A stretch of 64,000 nt of DNA, taken from NCBI RefSeq assembly GCF_018324205.1, contig NZ_AP023356.1, positions 5,314,001 to 5,378,000 of the forward strand, read 5' to 3'. Positions 25,100 to 33,836 of this stretch are shown here, piece by piece (positions within the stretch are counted from its first letter, which is position 1; each line of letters begins with the position of its first letter). The stretch comes from Actinoplanes ianthinogenes. Lineage in GTDB: Bacteria; Actinomycetota; Actinomycetes; Mycobacteriales; Micromonosporaceae. Under the pieces are notes generated by a model. It searched no databases. It was not told where the DNA came from and saw only the letters and a program-made list of their open reading frames with translations. Both the position numbers and the translations under genes were made by a program.

Positions 25100-26046
25100 T
25101 GAAAGGCGCTGTTCTGGCCGGCGACACCGCGGTGTTGCCGGAGGGTGAGGTGCCACCGCCCTGGCCCGCGCGACGGGTCACGGTCGGCGGCGCGATGCTG
25201 CACGTCCGGGACACCCCGGCGTTGCGTCCCGACGCCGAGCCCGCGGTCTACGTGCACGGCCTCGGCGGCTCCTCGCAGAATTTCACCGACCTGGCCGGCC
25301 TGCTCGCCGATCGGTTCGACGGGCAGGCCGTCGACCTGCCCGGTTTCGGTTACAGCGACCCCAGCCCGCGCTATTCGATCCCGGCCTTCGCGGCGACGCT
25401 GATCGACTATCTGGAGGCCGCCGGCCGCGGCCCGGTCCACCTGGTCGGCAATTCGCTCGGCGGCTCCATCGCGGTGCGGGTCGCCGCGCTCCGCCCCGAC
25501 CTGGTGCGCACGCTCACCCTGGTCTCCCCGGCGATGCCGTTCCTCGACCCGCGCCGCACCGCGCAGGGCCCGGTGCTGCCGCTGCTCGCGCTGCCCGGCG
25601 CGGAGCGTCTGATGGCCTGGGCGCTGACCCGGATCACCGTGGAGCAGATGGCCGAGCAGGTGCTGGCCGCCTGCTTCGGGGACACCACCAAGGTGCATCC
25701 GCAGCGCCGCGCCGAGGCGATGGAGGAGATCCAGCTCCGTTACACGGTGGCCCACTATCCGCGGGCCTATCTGGGCACCCTGCGCGGCCTGGTGAGCAGC
25801 TTCCTCCGGGCGTACCTGCCGGGCGACAACTCGCAGTGGCGTCTCGCCGCCCGCGTGCAGGCGCCCACGCTGGTGATCGGTGGTCTCAACGACAAGCTGG
25901 TCGATCCGCGCGTGCCGGCCCAGGTGGCCAGGGCGATCCCGGACAGCCGCCTGCTGATCCTGCCCGGCGTCGGCCACGTGGCGCAGATGGAGGTGCCGCG
26001 GCTGGTCGCCCGCGCCATCGCCGGCATGCTCGACGAGACGGCATAA
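25099..26046 (+). CDS. alpha/beta hydrolase
   Basis: 315 residues. The oxyanion region is VHGLGGSSQNF, the nucleophile elbow GNSLGG, the acid Asp in GGLNDKLVD and the His in GVGHVAQME, a complete catalytic triad. The cap domain is of the usual length. The ATG overlaps the upstream stop by one base (TGATG). The family includes esterases, lipases and C-C hydrolases; the substrate cannot be told. The pairing with the preceding proline-rich protein suggests a common process. Confidence 0.87.
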   Translation: MKGAVLAGDTAVLPEGEVPPPWPARRVTVGGAMLHVRDTPALRPDAEPAVYVHGLGGSSQNFTDLAGLLADRFDGQAVDLPGFGYSDPSPRYSIPAFAATLIDYLEAAGRGPVHLVGNSLGGSIAVRVAALRPDLVRTLTLVSPAMPFLDPRRTAQGPVLPLLALPGAERLMAWALTRITVEQMAEQVLAACFGDTTKVHPQRRAEAMEEIQLRYTVAHYPRAYLGTLRGLVSSFLRAYLPGDNSQWRLAARVQAPTLVIGGLNDKLVDPRVPAQVARAIPDSRLLILPGVGHVAQMEVPRLVARAIAGMLDETA

Positions 26047-26112
26047 CCCCGGTCTCACAAGATCGACTCAGGTGGGTGCGAGTCGCGCTCATGTGCGAGG
26101 CTGAACCGCGAG

Positions 26113-26997
26113 ATGATCGCTCCCGTCGCCCCCGTCCTCGAGCCGGAGACTCCGCCGCCCGCGGACGACCGGTGGCGCCAGTGGTGGCTCGCCCTGTTCG
26201 CCGTCACGATGGTCCTGCTCACCGTCGTCACGATGGCCTACCGCGGCGCGTCGTCAGCCCCCTCGGCCGCCCTCTCGATCACGCCCACGCCCTCCGTCCC
26301 GGTCACGCCGTCCCCTTCGGCCCCGATCCTGGAGTCGACGCCCGCCTCGGCTTCGCCCTCGGCCACCCCGACGCCGGTCGCCCCCAAGGTCCTGCAGATC
26401 GCCGGGGCGGTCCCGGCACACGGTTCAGGCACTTTCGCGTACGCGGTGAAGCGCGCCCCGATCCTCGGCGCCAAGGGCCCGATCCGCCGTTTCCGGGTCG
26501 CCGTGGAGAAAGGCAGTGGCGAGGACCCGGAAGCGTTCGCGACCCAGGTGGTGAGCACCCTCGGTGACCCCCGCAGCTGGATCGGGAACGGCACCCTGCG
26601 CCTCCAGATGGTCGGCGCCGGCGAGACGGCCGACTTCACCGTCTACCTGGCCACCCGGGACAGCGCCGGCCGCATGTGCCAGCGGGGCGGCACCAACATC
26701 CGGATCGGCGGCGTGCCGTACACGTCCTGCCGCGCCACCGGCCAGGCGATCATCAACCTGGACCGCTACCGGAAGTCGGCGAAGCCCTATCTGAACGCCA
26801 AGGTGCCGCTGGCGACCTACCGCAACTATGTGATCAACCACGAGGTCGGCCACGAACTCGGCCGGCACCACGAAGGGTGCCCCAAGTCGGGTGGGCCGGC
26901 CCCGGTCATGGTCCAGCAGACCCTCACCACCCGCGGTTGCGTCCCTTACGCCTGGCCCCGCCTGAACAACAAGCCCTTCGCCGGCCCCCACCTCTAG
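26113..26997 (+). CDS. DUF3152 protein, metalloprotease-like, membrane anchored (short paralogue)
   Basis: 294 residues. One membrane helix (about 20-42) is followed by a Pro/Ser/Thr-rich linker and a DUF3152 domain (about 95-290). The domain contains NHEVGHELGRHHEGC, an HExGH-type zinc site of a metzincin-like enzyme, and a final GCVPYAWPRLNNKPFAG. Cysteines are paired in the outer part. The partner at 27322 has the same domain, so this is a tandem duplication. In M. tuberculosis the DUF3152 gene (Rv3207c) is single as far as I recall. The role is inferred as an extracytoplasmic zinc peptidase; activity is not known. Confidence 0.82.
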   Translation: MIAPVAPVLEPETPPPADDRWRQWWLALFAVTMVLLTVVTMAYRGASSAPSAALSITPTPSVPVTPSPSAPILESTPASASPSATPTPVAPKVLQIAGAVPAHGSGTFAYAVKRAPILGAKGPIRRFRVAVEKGSGEDPEAFATQVVSTLGDPRSWIGNGTLRLQMVGAGETADFTVYLATRDSAGRMCQRGGTNIRIGGVPYTSCRATGQAIINLDRYRKSAKPYLNAKVPLATYRNYVINHEVGHELGRHHEGCPKSGGPAPVMVQQTLTTRGCVPYAWPRLNNKPFAGPHL

Positions 26998-27321
26998 CCC
27001 TGTCCAGCCCACGCCTCCTGTCCCGTCCGGCTCGCGCCACTGGCCCGGCCTCTTGTCCCGTCCGGCTCGCGCTGCTCGCCCGGCCGCTGGTCCTGGGCGG
27101 CTCGTGCTGCGGGCCCTCTTCGGTTCCCACCGCTCGCCGTGTCCGGCCCGCACTGCTGTGGCCTCCTCGGCCCCACTCACCGCGCTTCGGCTCTGCCGTG
27201 GGGTCGGCGAGGTGCCGTCGTCGCTGGTGGTGCATGCGCGGTGAGGTGGGGTCCGGTTCTTCCGGTGGGGAATCCGATTCTCCTGTGACGAGCGGCGAGT
27301 CGTGGCAGGCTGGCCCTTGTT
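26998..27321. repeat. gene-free stretch with degenerate direct repeats
   Basis: The 324 bases between the two DUF3152 genes are GC-rich and pyrimidine-biased. TGTCCCGTCCGGCTCGCGC occurs at 27019 and 27054, a 35-base period, and related fragments recur further right. No RNA gene, hairpin or clear promoter is seen. Confidence 0.55.
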
Positions 27322-30300
27322 ATGGCAAACGCGACAAATGCCTCTCCTGATCCAGCGGCCGGCGCGAACCCGTCCGCCACCGGCCGCCGCGCCCGCACCG
27401 AGCCGACCCGCGCCAAGACGACGTCCGCCGCAACCGCGACGTCGTCGAAGGCCGTCATCACCGCACAGGCCGACACCGCAAAGAAGTCCGTCCGAACGCG
27501 GAAAGCAGCCACCGAACCGGCCCTGCCGGCAGGCACCCGCGCGACGACCAGATCCACCGTCGTCAACACCCGGTCAACCGCGGCCTCGGGCACCCGCCAG
27601 TCGGCCTCGGCCTCGGGTACCCGCCAGTCGGCCTCGGCCTCGGGTACCCGCCAGTCGGCCTCGGCCTCGGGCACCCGCCAGTCGCCCGCGGCCTCGGGCA
27701 CCCGCCAGTCGGCCTCGGCCTCGGGCACCCGCCAGTCGCCCGCGGCCTCGGGCACCCGCCAGTCGCCCGCGGCCTCGGGCACCCGCCAGTCGCCCGCGGC
27801 CTCGGGCACCCGCCAGTCGGCCTCGGCCTCGGGCACCCGGCAGCCGACCGCGGCTGGAGGCGCCACCCGGTCAAGCGTGGCCGGTGGCGCGGGCCGGTCG
27901 ACGATGGCGGATGGCACGGCGCGCAAGACCGCTGCCGCGAGTTCCGCCGACGCCGCCTCTCGCAGGACCGCTGCCGCGAAGTCCGCTGCCGCTAGCTCTG
28001 CCGATTCCGCTTCTCGCAGGGCTGCTGCGAGCTCTGCTGGTTCGCTGTCTCGCAGGACGGCCGTAGCGAAGTCCGCTGCCGCGAGCTCCGCCGATTCCGC
28101 CGGTCGCCGGACGGCCGCCCGGAAGTCGGTCAGCGGAATGGCCGGGGGAGCGACTGCGGGAAGGACGGTTGCCCGGAAGACGGCCAATGGGTCGACCGCC
28201 GGCACGGTCTCGGGGAAGTCGACCGGGGGCACGGTCTCGGGAAAAACGTCGGCAACCGCCCGGAAGTCAGTCGGCGGAACCGGCGCGGGAGGCGCCGGCC
28301 GAGCCGCGAAAGCGGCCGCCGCGATCGGGGAGCCCTCGGAGGTCGGCAGAACGGCGGCCCAACGCCGGGCCGCCGGGGAGACCACGCCGGCCCGGCGCCG
28401 TGCCGTGCCCGCTGACACCGGGACAGCCGCGCGCCCGCGCAAGACGCTCTCCACCGACGTGCCGGCCGCCTCGGTGGCGACACCGCGCAAAACCGTCGTC
28501 CGCTCTGTCGAGCCCGGCCGTCCGGCGCTGCACGCCGCCCCGGAACGGAACCCCTCGGCCCCGGGCGGTGGCCGCCACCGGCGGAGCGCCGAACCGGCCG
28601 TCCCTCCGGTCGGCCGCCACCGCTCGGCCACGGAGGAACCACCGGCCCGCCACCGAGCCGATCCCGCGACCACCGAGCCGCCGACCTCCACACCGTCGAT
28701 CTCGGGACCTTCACGGTCCTCGACCCTGACTCCTGGCCCGTCCTCCTCCAGGTCGTCGTCCCGGGGAACGTCGGGCTTCGGGCAGCCTGGCTCAGCGCAG
28801 CCGGGCTTCGGGCAGCCTGGCTCAGCGCAGCCGGGCTTCGGGCAGCCTGGCTCAGCGCAGCCGGGCTTCGGGCAGCCTGGCTCAGCGCAGCCGGGCTTCG
28901 GGCAGCCTGGCTCAGCGCAGCCGGGCTTCGGGCAGCCTGGCTCAGCGCAGCCGGACTTCGGGCAGCCTGGCTCAGCGCAGCCGGACTTCGGGCAGCCTGG
29001 CTCAGCGCAGCCGGGCTTCGGGCAGCCTGGCTCAGCGCAGCCGGGCTTCGGGCAGCCTGGCTCAGCGCAGCCGGGCTTCGGGCAGCCTGGCTCAGCGCAG
29101 CCGGACTTCGGGCAAGCTGCCTCAGCGCAGCCGGACTTCGGGCAGCCTGCCTCAGCACAGCCGGACTCCGCGCCGCAGGGCCCGTTGCGGCCGCAGCCTC
29201 CCGCCGAAGCGCCGTCACGGCACTCGGCGCCCCGGCACGCCCAGCCCGCCGCCGCCCCGCCCCCGGTGGACCCGGAGACGGGGCTCCCACCCGGCATGAC
29301 CCGGGGAATCCTGGAACTGGCCGCCGAACGCCTGGCCGCCGCCCGTGCCCTCCCACCCGAGCCGGAGCCGGAGCCCGAGGCCGAAGAGCCCGAACCGGTC
29401 GAGGAGACACCCCGCCCCGCGCCCCGCCGCCGCTCGTCGAGCGCCGCCGGACTGCGCAACACCGGTGCGCCCGCCGCCGGGACCCGGCCCGGTTCCGGTT
29501 CCCGGCCGCCCCTGGCGTCCCGTCCCCCGGCCGGCCCGCCGGAGGCCGTCCGGCCGCCGACCACCCTGCCCGAAGCCGACCCACCGCACCCGCCGGCCTC
29601 ACCGGAAGCGACCCGCCGCCGCTCCTCAGCGGCCCCGGAGGTCCCACAGCCACCCGCCGAGCCGGAGCAGATGGCGGATGTCGCGCCGGAGCGCCCCAGC
29701 CGTCGTCGCCCGATCGTCCGTCCGTTGAAGGCCGCGACGATCACGTCCACCCAGCCGGATCCGTCCGGCCCCGCCGCCCAGTCGGGCTTCTTCGCGCCCG
29801 CCCGGCCCGCCGGCGAACCGGCCTCGACCGACCGGCCCGTCGGCGAACCGGCCCTTCCCGCCCGGCCCGCCGGCGAACCGGCCCCGACCGCCCGGCCCGC
29901 CGGCGATCCGGCCCGGCCCGCTGGCGAACCGGCCCCGACCGACTGGCCCGCTGCCGAAGCGCCGACCGGACCGGACCGATCTGCCGGCGAGGCGCCGACT
30001 CCCATGGGCTGGTCAGGCGGCGGGACGCAGGTTCGGCCCGACGGCGAGGCGCCCACCCGGGCCGAACGGTCTCGCGGCAGGTCGGCGAACGCGACACCGG
30101 GTACCGCCGGGAGCACGGGCTCGCAGTCCACGGCCTATCAAGAGCCGGGCGAGAACCTCACGCGGCCCTCGGCCGTCCCAGCGAGGACCGCCCGCCCGAT
30201 GCCGGAAGCCGAAACCGCCCACCCGATGGCGGAAGCGGCCCGGCACGCTGAGGCGGCCCGGCACGCTGAGGCGGCCCGGCACGCTGAGGCGGCCCGGCAC

Positions 30301-31605
30301 GCTGAGGCGGCCCGGCACGCTGAGGCGGCCCAGCACGCGGAAGCGGCCCGGCACGCTGAGGCGCCAGTGGCACCGGCCGGGAACCGGCCGGCGCTGCCCC
30401 CCCACACCGGCGACACCATGCCGGGCACGGTGCCCGACACCGCCGAGATCCCGCGGGTCACCGCCGACCAGACCTGGGCCGACCCGGCGACCGAGGAAGC
30501 ACACGACGCCGCCTGGTTCTGGTCGACCGAGCACCCGCCGCCCGGCCTCCCGGAAAGCCTGCGCCTGCCGGCCGGGATCCCCGACGGCCTGTGGCATCCG
30601 GCCGAGGAGCGCACCCCGCCCCCGGCCCACGAGCAGCCCGTCCCACCCCCCGCCGAGCCCGAGGCGGCTCTGGTCGTACCGAAATCTGTGGAATTTGTTC
30701 CTCACGAGGAGCATGCGGAGCCGCCGGTCGTGGAGATCGACCGGACCAGTCCGCCGCCCGACGTCGACGGTCAGGCGGAGAGTCCGGCGAAGCTGACGCC
30801 GTCCGGCCGCAAGCTGCTGCGTCGCCGGCGCCGGGTGACCTTCCTGGCGTACGTCCTGGTGGTCGCCCTGGTTTTGATCGTCGGTCATGAGCTGCGGGAT
30901 CGGCAGCGACCCGCGGCGGTCGACCAGGAGACGGCCCAGCGCGCGGCCGGACCGGCCGGCGGTGAGCAAGCCGGCGACGTGGCGGCGAAGAACGAGGCGG
31001 ACCGGGTCGGCTCGGTGCAGGGTGCGCCGCCGGAGGCCGGCAAGACGGGCGATTTCCGGTACGCCAGATCGCGCGGCCCGATCCTCGGCGAAGCCGGCAA
31101 GATGCACCGGTTCCGGGTGGCCGTCGAGGAGACGGTGTCCGGGGTCGCGCCGGCCGATTTCGCCGAGTCGATCGACCAGACCCTGGGTGACCACCGGAGC
31201 TGGATCGCGAGCGGCAAGCTCCGCCTGCGCCGGGTGCCGAAGTCGGATCCGAACGCCGAGTTCACCATCTTCCTGGCCACGCCGAAGACGTCGGAGCGGA
31301 TGTGCGCCACCGGCGGCCTGCACACCGAGGGTTTCACCTCGTGCCGGCTGCCGGGCGAGGTGGTGATCAATGCCGAGCGCTGGGCCACCGCGATCCCGGA
31401 CTACGAGGGCGAGCTCGACCAGTACCGCGAGTACGCGATCAACCACGAGGTCGGGCACCAGCTCGGGCACGGCCACGAGGCCTGCCCCGGCGAGGGGAAA
31501 CCGGCGCCGGTGATGCTGCCCCAGACGTACGGTCTGGAGGGTTGCGTCCGCAACGCCTGGCCCTACCGGGACGGGAAGCGGTACGCGGGCGAGCCCAGGC
31601 CGTAA
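27322..31605 (+). CDS. giant repeat-containing DUF3152 membrane protein
   Basis: 1427 residues. The first ~1170 are low-complexity and cytoplasmic. In order: ten copies of a 9-residue unit GTRQSASAS, Ala/Ser/Arg-rich stretches, thirteen copies of GFGQPGSAQP, a Pro/Arg/Glu region, RPAGEPAPTA repeats and seven copies of RHAEAA. One membrane helix follows (FLAYVLVVALVLIVGHEL, about 1175-1192). The outer DUF3152 domain is at the C-terminus, with NHEVGHQLGHGHEAC and GCVRNAWPYRDGKRYAG. The repeat periods are multiples of three and stay in one frame, so the long N-terminus is real coding. Neighbouring units use identical codons, a sign of recent expansion. No Shine-Dalgarno is seen at the ATG. Confidence 0.8.
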   Translation: MANATNASPDPAAGANPSATGRRARTEPTRAKTTSAATATSSKAVITAQADTAKKSVRTRKAATEPALPAGTRATTRSTVVNTRSTAASGTRQSASASGTRQSASASGTRQSASASGTRQSPAASGTRQSASASGTRQSPAASGTRQSPAASGTRQSPAASGTRQSASASGTRQPTAAGGATRSSVAGGAGRSTMADGTARKTAAASSADAASRRTAAAKSAAASSADSASRRAAASSAGSLSRRTAVAKSAAASSADSAGRRTAARKSVSGMAGGATAGRTVARKTANGSTAGTVSGKSTGGTVSGKTSATARKSVGGTGAGGAGRAAKAAAAIGEPSEVGRTAAQRRAAGETTPARRRAVPADTGTAARPRKTLSTDVPAASVATPRKTVVRSVEPGRPALHAAPERNPSAPGGGRHRRSAEPAVPPVGRHRSATEEPPARHRADPATTEPPTSTPSISGPSRSSTLTPGPSSSRSSSRGTSGFGQPGSAQPGFGQPGSAQPGFGQPGSAQPGFGQPGSAQPGFGQPGSAQPGFGQPGSAQPDFGQPGSAQPDFGQPGSAQPGFGQPGSAQPGFGQPGSAQPGFGQPGSAQPDFGQAASAQPDFGQPASAQPDSAPQGPLRPQPPAEAPSRHSAPRHAQPAAAPPPVDPETGLPPGMTRGILELAAERLAAARALPPEPEPEPEAEEPEPVEETPRPAPRRRSSSAAGLRNTGAPAAGTRPGSGSRPPLASRPPAGPPEAVRPPTTLPEADPPHPPASPEATRRRSSAAPEVPQPPAEPEQMADVAPERPSRRRPIVRPLKAATITSTQPDPSGPAAQSGFFAPARPAGEPASTDRPVGEPALPARPAGEPAPTARPAGDPARPAGEPAPTDWPAAEAPTGPDRSAGEAPTPMGWSGGGTQVRPDGEAPTRAERSRGRSANATPGTAGSTGSQSTAYQEPGENLTRPSAVPARTARPMPEAETAHPMAEAARHAEAARHAEAARHAEAARHAEAARHAEAAQHAEAARHAEAPVAPAGNRPALPPHTGDTMPGTVPDTAEIPRVTADQTWADPATEEAHDAAWFWSTEHPPPGLPESLRLPAGIPDGLWHPAEERTPPPAHEQPVPPPAEPEAALVVPKSVEFVPHEEHAEPPVVEIDRTSPPPDVDGQAESPAKLTPSGRKLLRRRRRVTFLAYVLVVALVLIVGHELRDRQRPAAVDQETAQRAAGPAGGEQAGDVAAKNEADRVGSVQGAPPEAGKTGDFRYARSRGPILGEAGKMHRFRVAVEETVSGVAPADFAESIDQTLGDHRSWIASGKLRLRRVPKSDPNAEFTIFLATPKTSERMCATGGLHTEGFTSCRLPGEVVINAERWATAIPDYEGELDQYREYAINHEVGHQLGHGHEACPGEGKPAPVMLPQTYGLEGCVRNAWPYRDGKRYAGEPRP
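27589..27858 (+). repeat. in-frame 27-nt repeat, 10 copies
   Basis: Encodes GTRQSASAS / GTRQSPAAS units within the giant DUF3152 protein. The copies differ at only a few bases. Confidence 0.9.
28774..29163 (+). repeat. in-frame 30-nt repeat, 13 copies
   Basis: Encodes GFGQPGSAQP (variants with D in position 1 and PASAQP near the end). Most copies are nucleotide-identical, so copy number could vary between strains or be mis-assembled. Confidence 0.92.
30236..30361 (+). repeat. in-frame 18-nt repeat, 7 copies
   Basis: Encodes the RHAEAA unit; one copy has Gln for Arg. It lies in the disordered N-terminal part of the DUF3152 protein. Confidence 0.88.
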
Positions 31606-31714
31606 ATATTCCGCGATCCCGCATGTCGGGCCCGTGGTGGACGTCATGGGCACAACCGCGCCGAACGAGCAAGAATGGGCGGCGATCCTTACCACCGAAC
31701 CCGGGGAGTGAACT

Positions 31715-32896
31715 GTGGCTCTGCCCCCGCTCGTCGAGCCGGCCGCCGAGCTGAGCGTCGACGAGATCCGCCGCTATTCGCGTCACCTGATCATCCCCGA
31801 TGTCGGGATGGACGGGCAGAAGCGGCTGAAGAACGCCAAGGTCCTCGCCGTGGGCGCGGGCGGCCTCGGCTCGCCGACGTTGCTCTACCTGGCCGCGGCC
31901 GGCGTGGGCACGCTCGGCATCATCGACTTCGACACGGTCGACGAGTCCAACCTCCAGCGCCAGATCATCCACGGCGTCTCCGACGTCGGCACGCCCAAGG
32001 CGGAGTCGGCGGCGCGCAGCATCGCCGAGGTGAACCCGCTGGTCAACGTGGTCATTCACAACACCGCGCTGGACCGCGACAACGTCAAAGAGATCTTCAG
32101 CCAGTACGACCTGATCGTCGACGGCACCGACAACTTCGCCACGCGCTACATGGTGAACGACGCGGCCGTTCTGCTCGGCAAGCCGTACGTGTGGGGCTCG
32201 ATCTACCGCTTCGACGGCCAGGCCTCGGTCTTCTGGGAGGAGCACGGTCCCTGCTACCGCTGCCTCTACCCGGAGCCCCCGCCGCCCGGCATGGTGCCGA
32301 GCTGTGCCGAGGGCGGCGTCCTCGGCGTGCTCTGCGCGTCGATCGGCTCGATCCAGGTCAACGAGGCGATCAAGCTGATCACCGGCATCGGTGAGCCGCT
32401 GGTCGGCCGCCTGATGGTCTACGACGCCCTGGAGATGGAGTACCGCAAGATCAAGGTCCGTAAGGACCCGAACTGCGCGCTCTGCGGGGAGAACCCGACC
32501 GTCACCGACCTGCTCGAGGACTACGAGGACTTCTGCGGCGCGGTCTCCGAGGAGGCGCAGGAGGCGGTGACCGGCTCGACCATCACCGCTCGTGAGCTCA
32601 AGGACTGGCAGGACACCGGCAAGGACGTGTTCCTGGTCGACGTCCGCGAGCCCGCCGAGTGGGAGATCAACCGGATCCCCGGCGCGGTGCTGATCCCCAA
32701 GGGCGAGATCCTGTCCGGCGAGGCGCTGGCCAGGTTCCCGCAGGACCGGCAGATCGTGCTGCACTGCAAGTCCGGGGTGCGCTCGGCCGAGGCGCTCGCC
32801 GCGCTGAAAGCGGCCGGGTTCAAGGACGCGGTGCACGTCCAGGGCGGCATCGTCTCCTGGGTCAACACGGTCGACCCGTCGCTCCCGTCGTACTGA
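31715..32896 (+). CDS. moeZ: MoeZ-type adenylyltransferase/sulfurtransferase
   Basis: 393 residues. The N-terminal ThiF/E1-like domain (about 15-270) has GAGGLGSPTLLYL for ATP, the adenylated-intermediate residues around DFDTVDESNLQRQ, and zinc cysteines in CYRCLYPEP and CALCGENPT. The C-terminal rhodanese domain (about 290-390) has the active-site Cys in LHCKSGVRSAEAL. It activates the C-terminus of sulfur-carrier proteins (MoaD, ThiS, CysO-like) by adenylation and thiocarboxylation. The GTG start follows GGGGAG. A perfect 17-bp hairpin follows the stop. It corresponds to Rv3206c by domain order and neighbours. Confidence 0.93.
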   Translation: MALPPLVEPAAELSVDEIRRYSRHLIIPDVGMDGQKRLKNAKVLAVGAGGLGSPTLLYLAAAGVGTLGIIDFDTVDESNLQRQIIHGVSDVGTPKAESAARSIAEVNPLVNVVIHNTALDRDNVKEIFSQYDLIVDGTDNFATRYMVNDAAVLLGKPYVWGSIYRFDGQASVFWEEHGPCYRCLYPEPPPPGMVPSCAEGGVLGVLCASIGSIQVNEAIKLITGIGEPLVGRLMVYDALEMEYRKIKVRKDPNCALCGENPTVTDLLEDYEDFCGAVSEEAQEAVTGSTITARELKDWQDTGKDVFLVDVREPAEWEINRIPGAVLIPKGEILSGEALARFPQDRQIVLHCKSGVRSAEALAALKAAGFKDAVHVQGGIVSWVNTVDPSLPSY

Positions 32897-32901
32897 TCGC
32901 C

Positions 32902-32941
32902 GTCACACCGGAGAGTCATGATCTTGACTCTCCGGTGTGAC
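32902..32941. terminator. perfect 17-bp hairpin after moeZ
   Basis: GTCACACCGGAGAGTCA and its exact complement flank the 6-nt loop TGATCT. It begins five bases past the moeZ stop. There is no T tract, which is common in actinobacterial terminators. Confidence 0.85.
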
Positions 32942-33010
32942 AGTGCCGTGCCGGAATCGGACCATTACGACAGATGGCTGATTGGTCCGCCGAAACACAG
33001 GAGGGCCGGG

Positions 33011-33016
33011 TAGCGT
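33011..33016 (+). promoter_or_regulatory. -10-like TAGCGT, leaderless start of the 33024 gene
   Basis: TAGCGT lies seven bases before the GTG at 33024. It supports that start over the longer in-frame start at 32982. Confidence 0.5.
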
Positions 33017-33023
33017 CTCCACC

Positions 33024-33830
33024 GTGGTCGATATTGATGCCGCGATCGGTTACGTCGTGGCCCATGGTGACCCGGTCGAGCGTGCGCGCCTGCACTACTT
33101 GCGGACCGGGCAGCCGGCGTCCTCGGAGATCATCGACCGGATCGCCGCCGGCCAGATGCCGGAGGGCGGGTGGCCGGCCTCGGCCGACGGCGAGGTTCCC
33201 TCGGTCGACGCCACCTGTTTCCGCCTCGGTGAGCTCGACGATCTCGGCGGCCTCCAGGCCGGCCCGGTCGCCGAGCGCGCGCTGCACTGGCTGGCGCACG
33301 CCCAGCGCCCGGACGGCACCTGGCAGGAGCACGAGCTGCTCGCCGACCAGGCCCCGGCGTGGGCGCTGCCCGGCGACCCGGAGGCCACGCTCTACCTGAC
33401 CTCGGTGGCCGGTTTCTGGCTGACCGCGGCCACCGTCGAGGTCGATCCGTACCAGACCCGTGGGCGCTATGGTGACGTGCTCGCCTCGGCCGCCGCGTTC
33501 GTCGCCGCCCAGCTGCGGCCGGACGGCACCTGGCCGTCCTTCCTGGCCGCCGGCTGGCACATCGCCGGCCTGCTCTATCAGCAGCAGTATTTCTACGAGT
33601 CGTCCCGGGTGCAGCTGGTCCTGGGCGAGCGGCTGCCCGACATGTCGCCGGCCGACGTGGCCGCGATGGCCGCCGCCCTGCGCCGGGTCAACCTCGGCGA
33701 CGACTGGCTGCTGCGGAACGCGTGGAAGCGACTGGCCGAGACCCAGCGCACCGACGGCGGCTGGGACAGCAACGAGGGCCCGATCTTCGACGTCAACATC
33801 ACCCTGACCGCTCTGCGCGCCTGCCGCTGA
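33024..33830 (+). CDS. prenyltransferase/squalene-cyclase-repeat protein
   Basis: 268 residues. Several PS/OSC-type alpha-alpha repeats are visible, with QxxDGxW motifs: QMPEGGW, QRPDGTW, QLRPDGTW and QRTDGGWDSNEG. There is no DXDD catalytic motif of squalene-hopene cyclase. It is a toroid of helices of the terpene cyclase/prenyltransferase group, but much shorter than a cyclase. It could bind isoprenoid or polysaccharide. The GTG at 33024 is preferred to an upstream GTG because of the TAGCGT box. It converges on the sigma-factor partner gene. Confidence 0.78.
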   Translation: MVDIDAAIGYVVAHGDPVERARLHYLRTGQPASSEIIDRIAAGQMPEGGWPASADGEVPSVDATCFRLGELDDLGGLQAGPVAERALHWLAHAQRPDGTWQEHELLADQAPAWALPGDPEATLYLTSVAGFWLTAATVEVDPYQTRGRYGDVLASAAAFVAAQLRPDGTWPSFLAAGWHIAGLLYQQQYFYESSRVQLVLGERLPDMSPADVAAMAAALRRVNLGDDWLLRNAWKRLAETQRTDGGWDSNEGPIFDVNITLTALRACR

Positions 33831-33836
33831 CCGGAC

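Noticed and set aside
28774..29163. CRISPR array
   Set aside because: The 30-nt units are contiguous without spacers, in one coding frame, and no cas genes are present.
27177..30131. 984-residue open frame on the minus strand, antisense to the DUF3152 repeat gene
   Set aside because: It mirrors the repeats of the plus-strand gene. Its apparent domain-like CAEPGCPKPG runs are only the reverse reading of GFGQPGSAQP. No start signal or family match is present.
32982..33023. Longer N-terminus of the squalene-cyclase-like gene
   Set aside because: The upstream start would place the first codons over the TAGCGT box. The start at 33024 fits the leaderless pattern.
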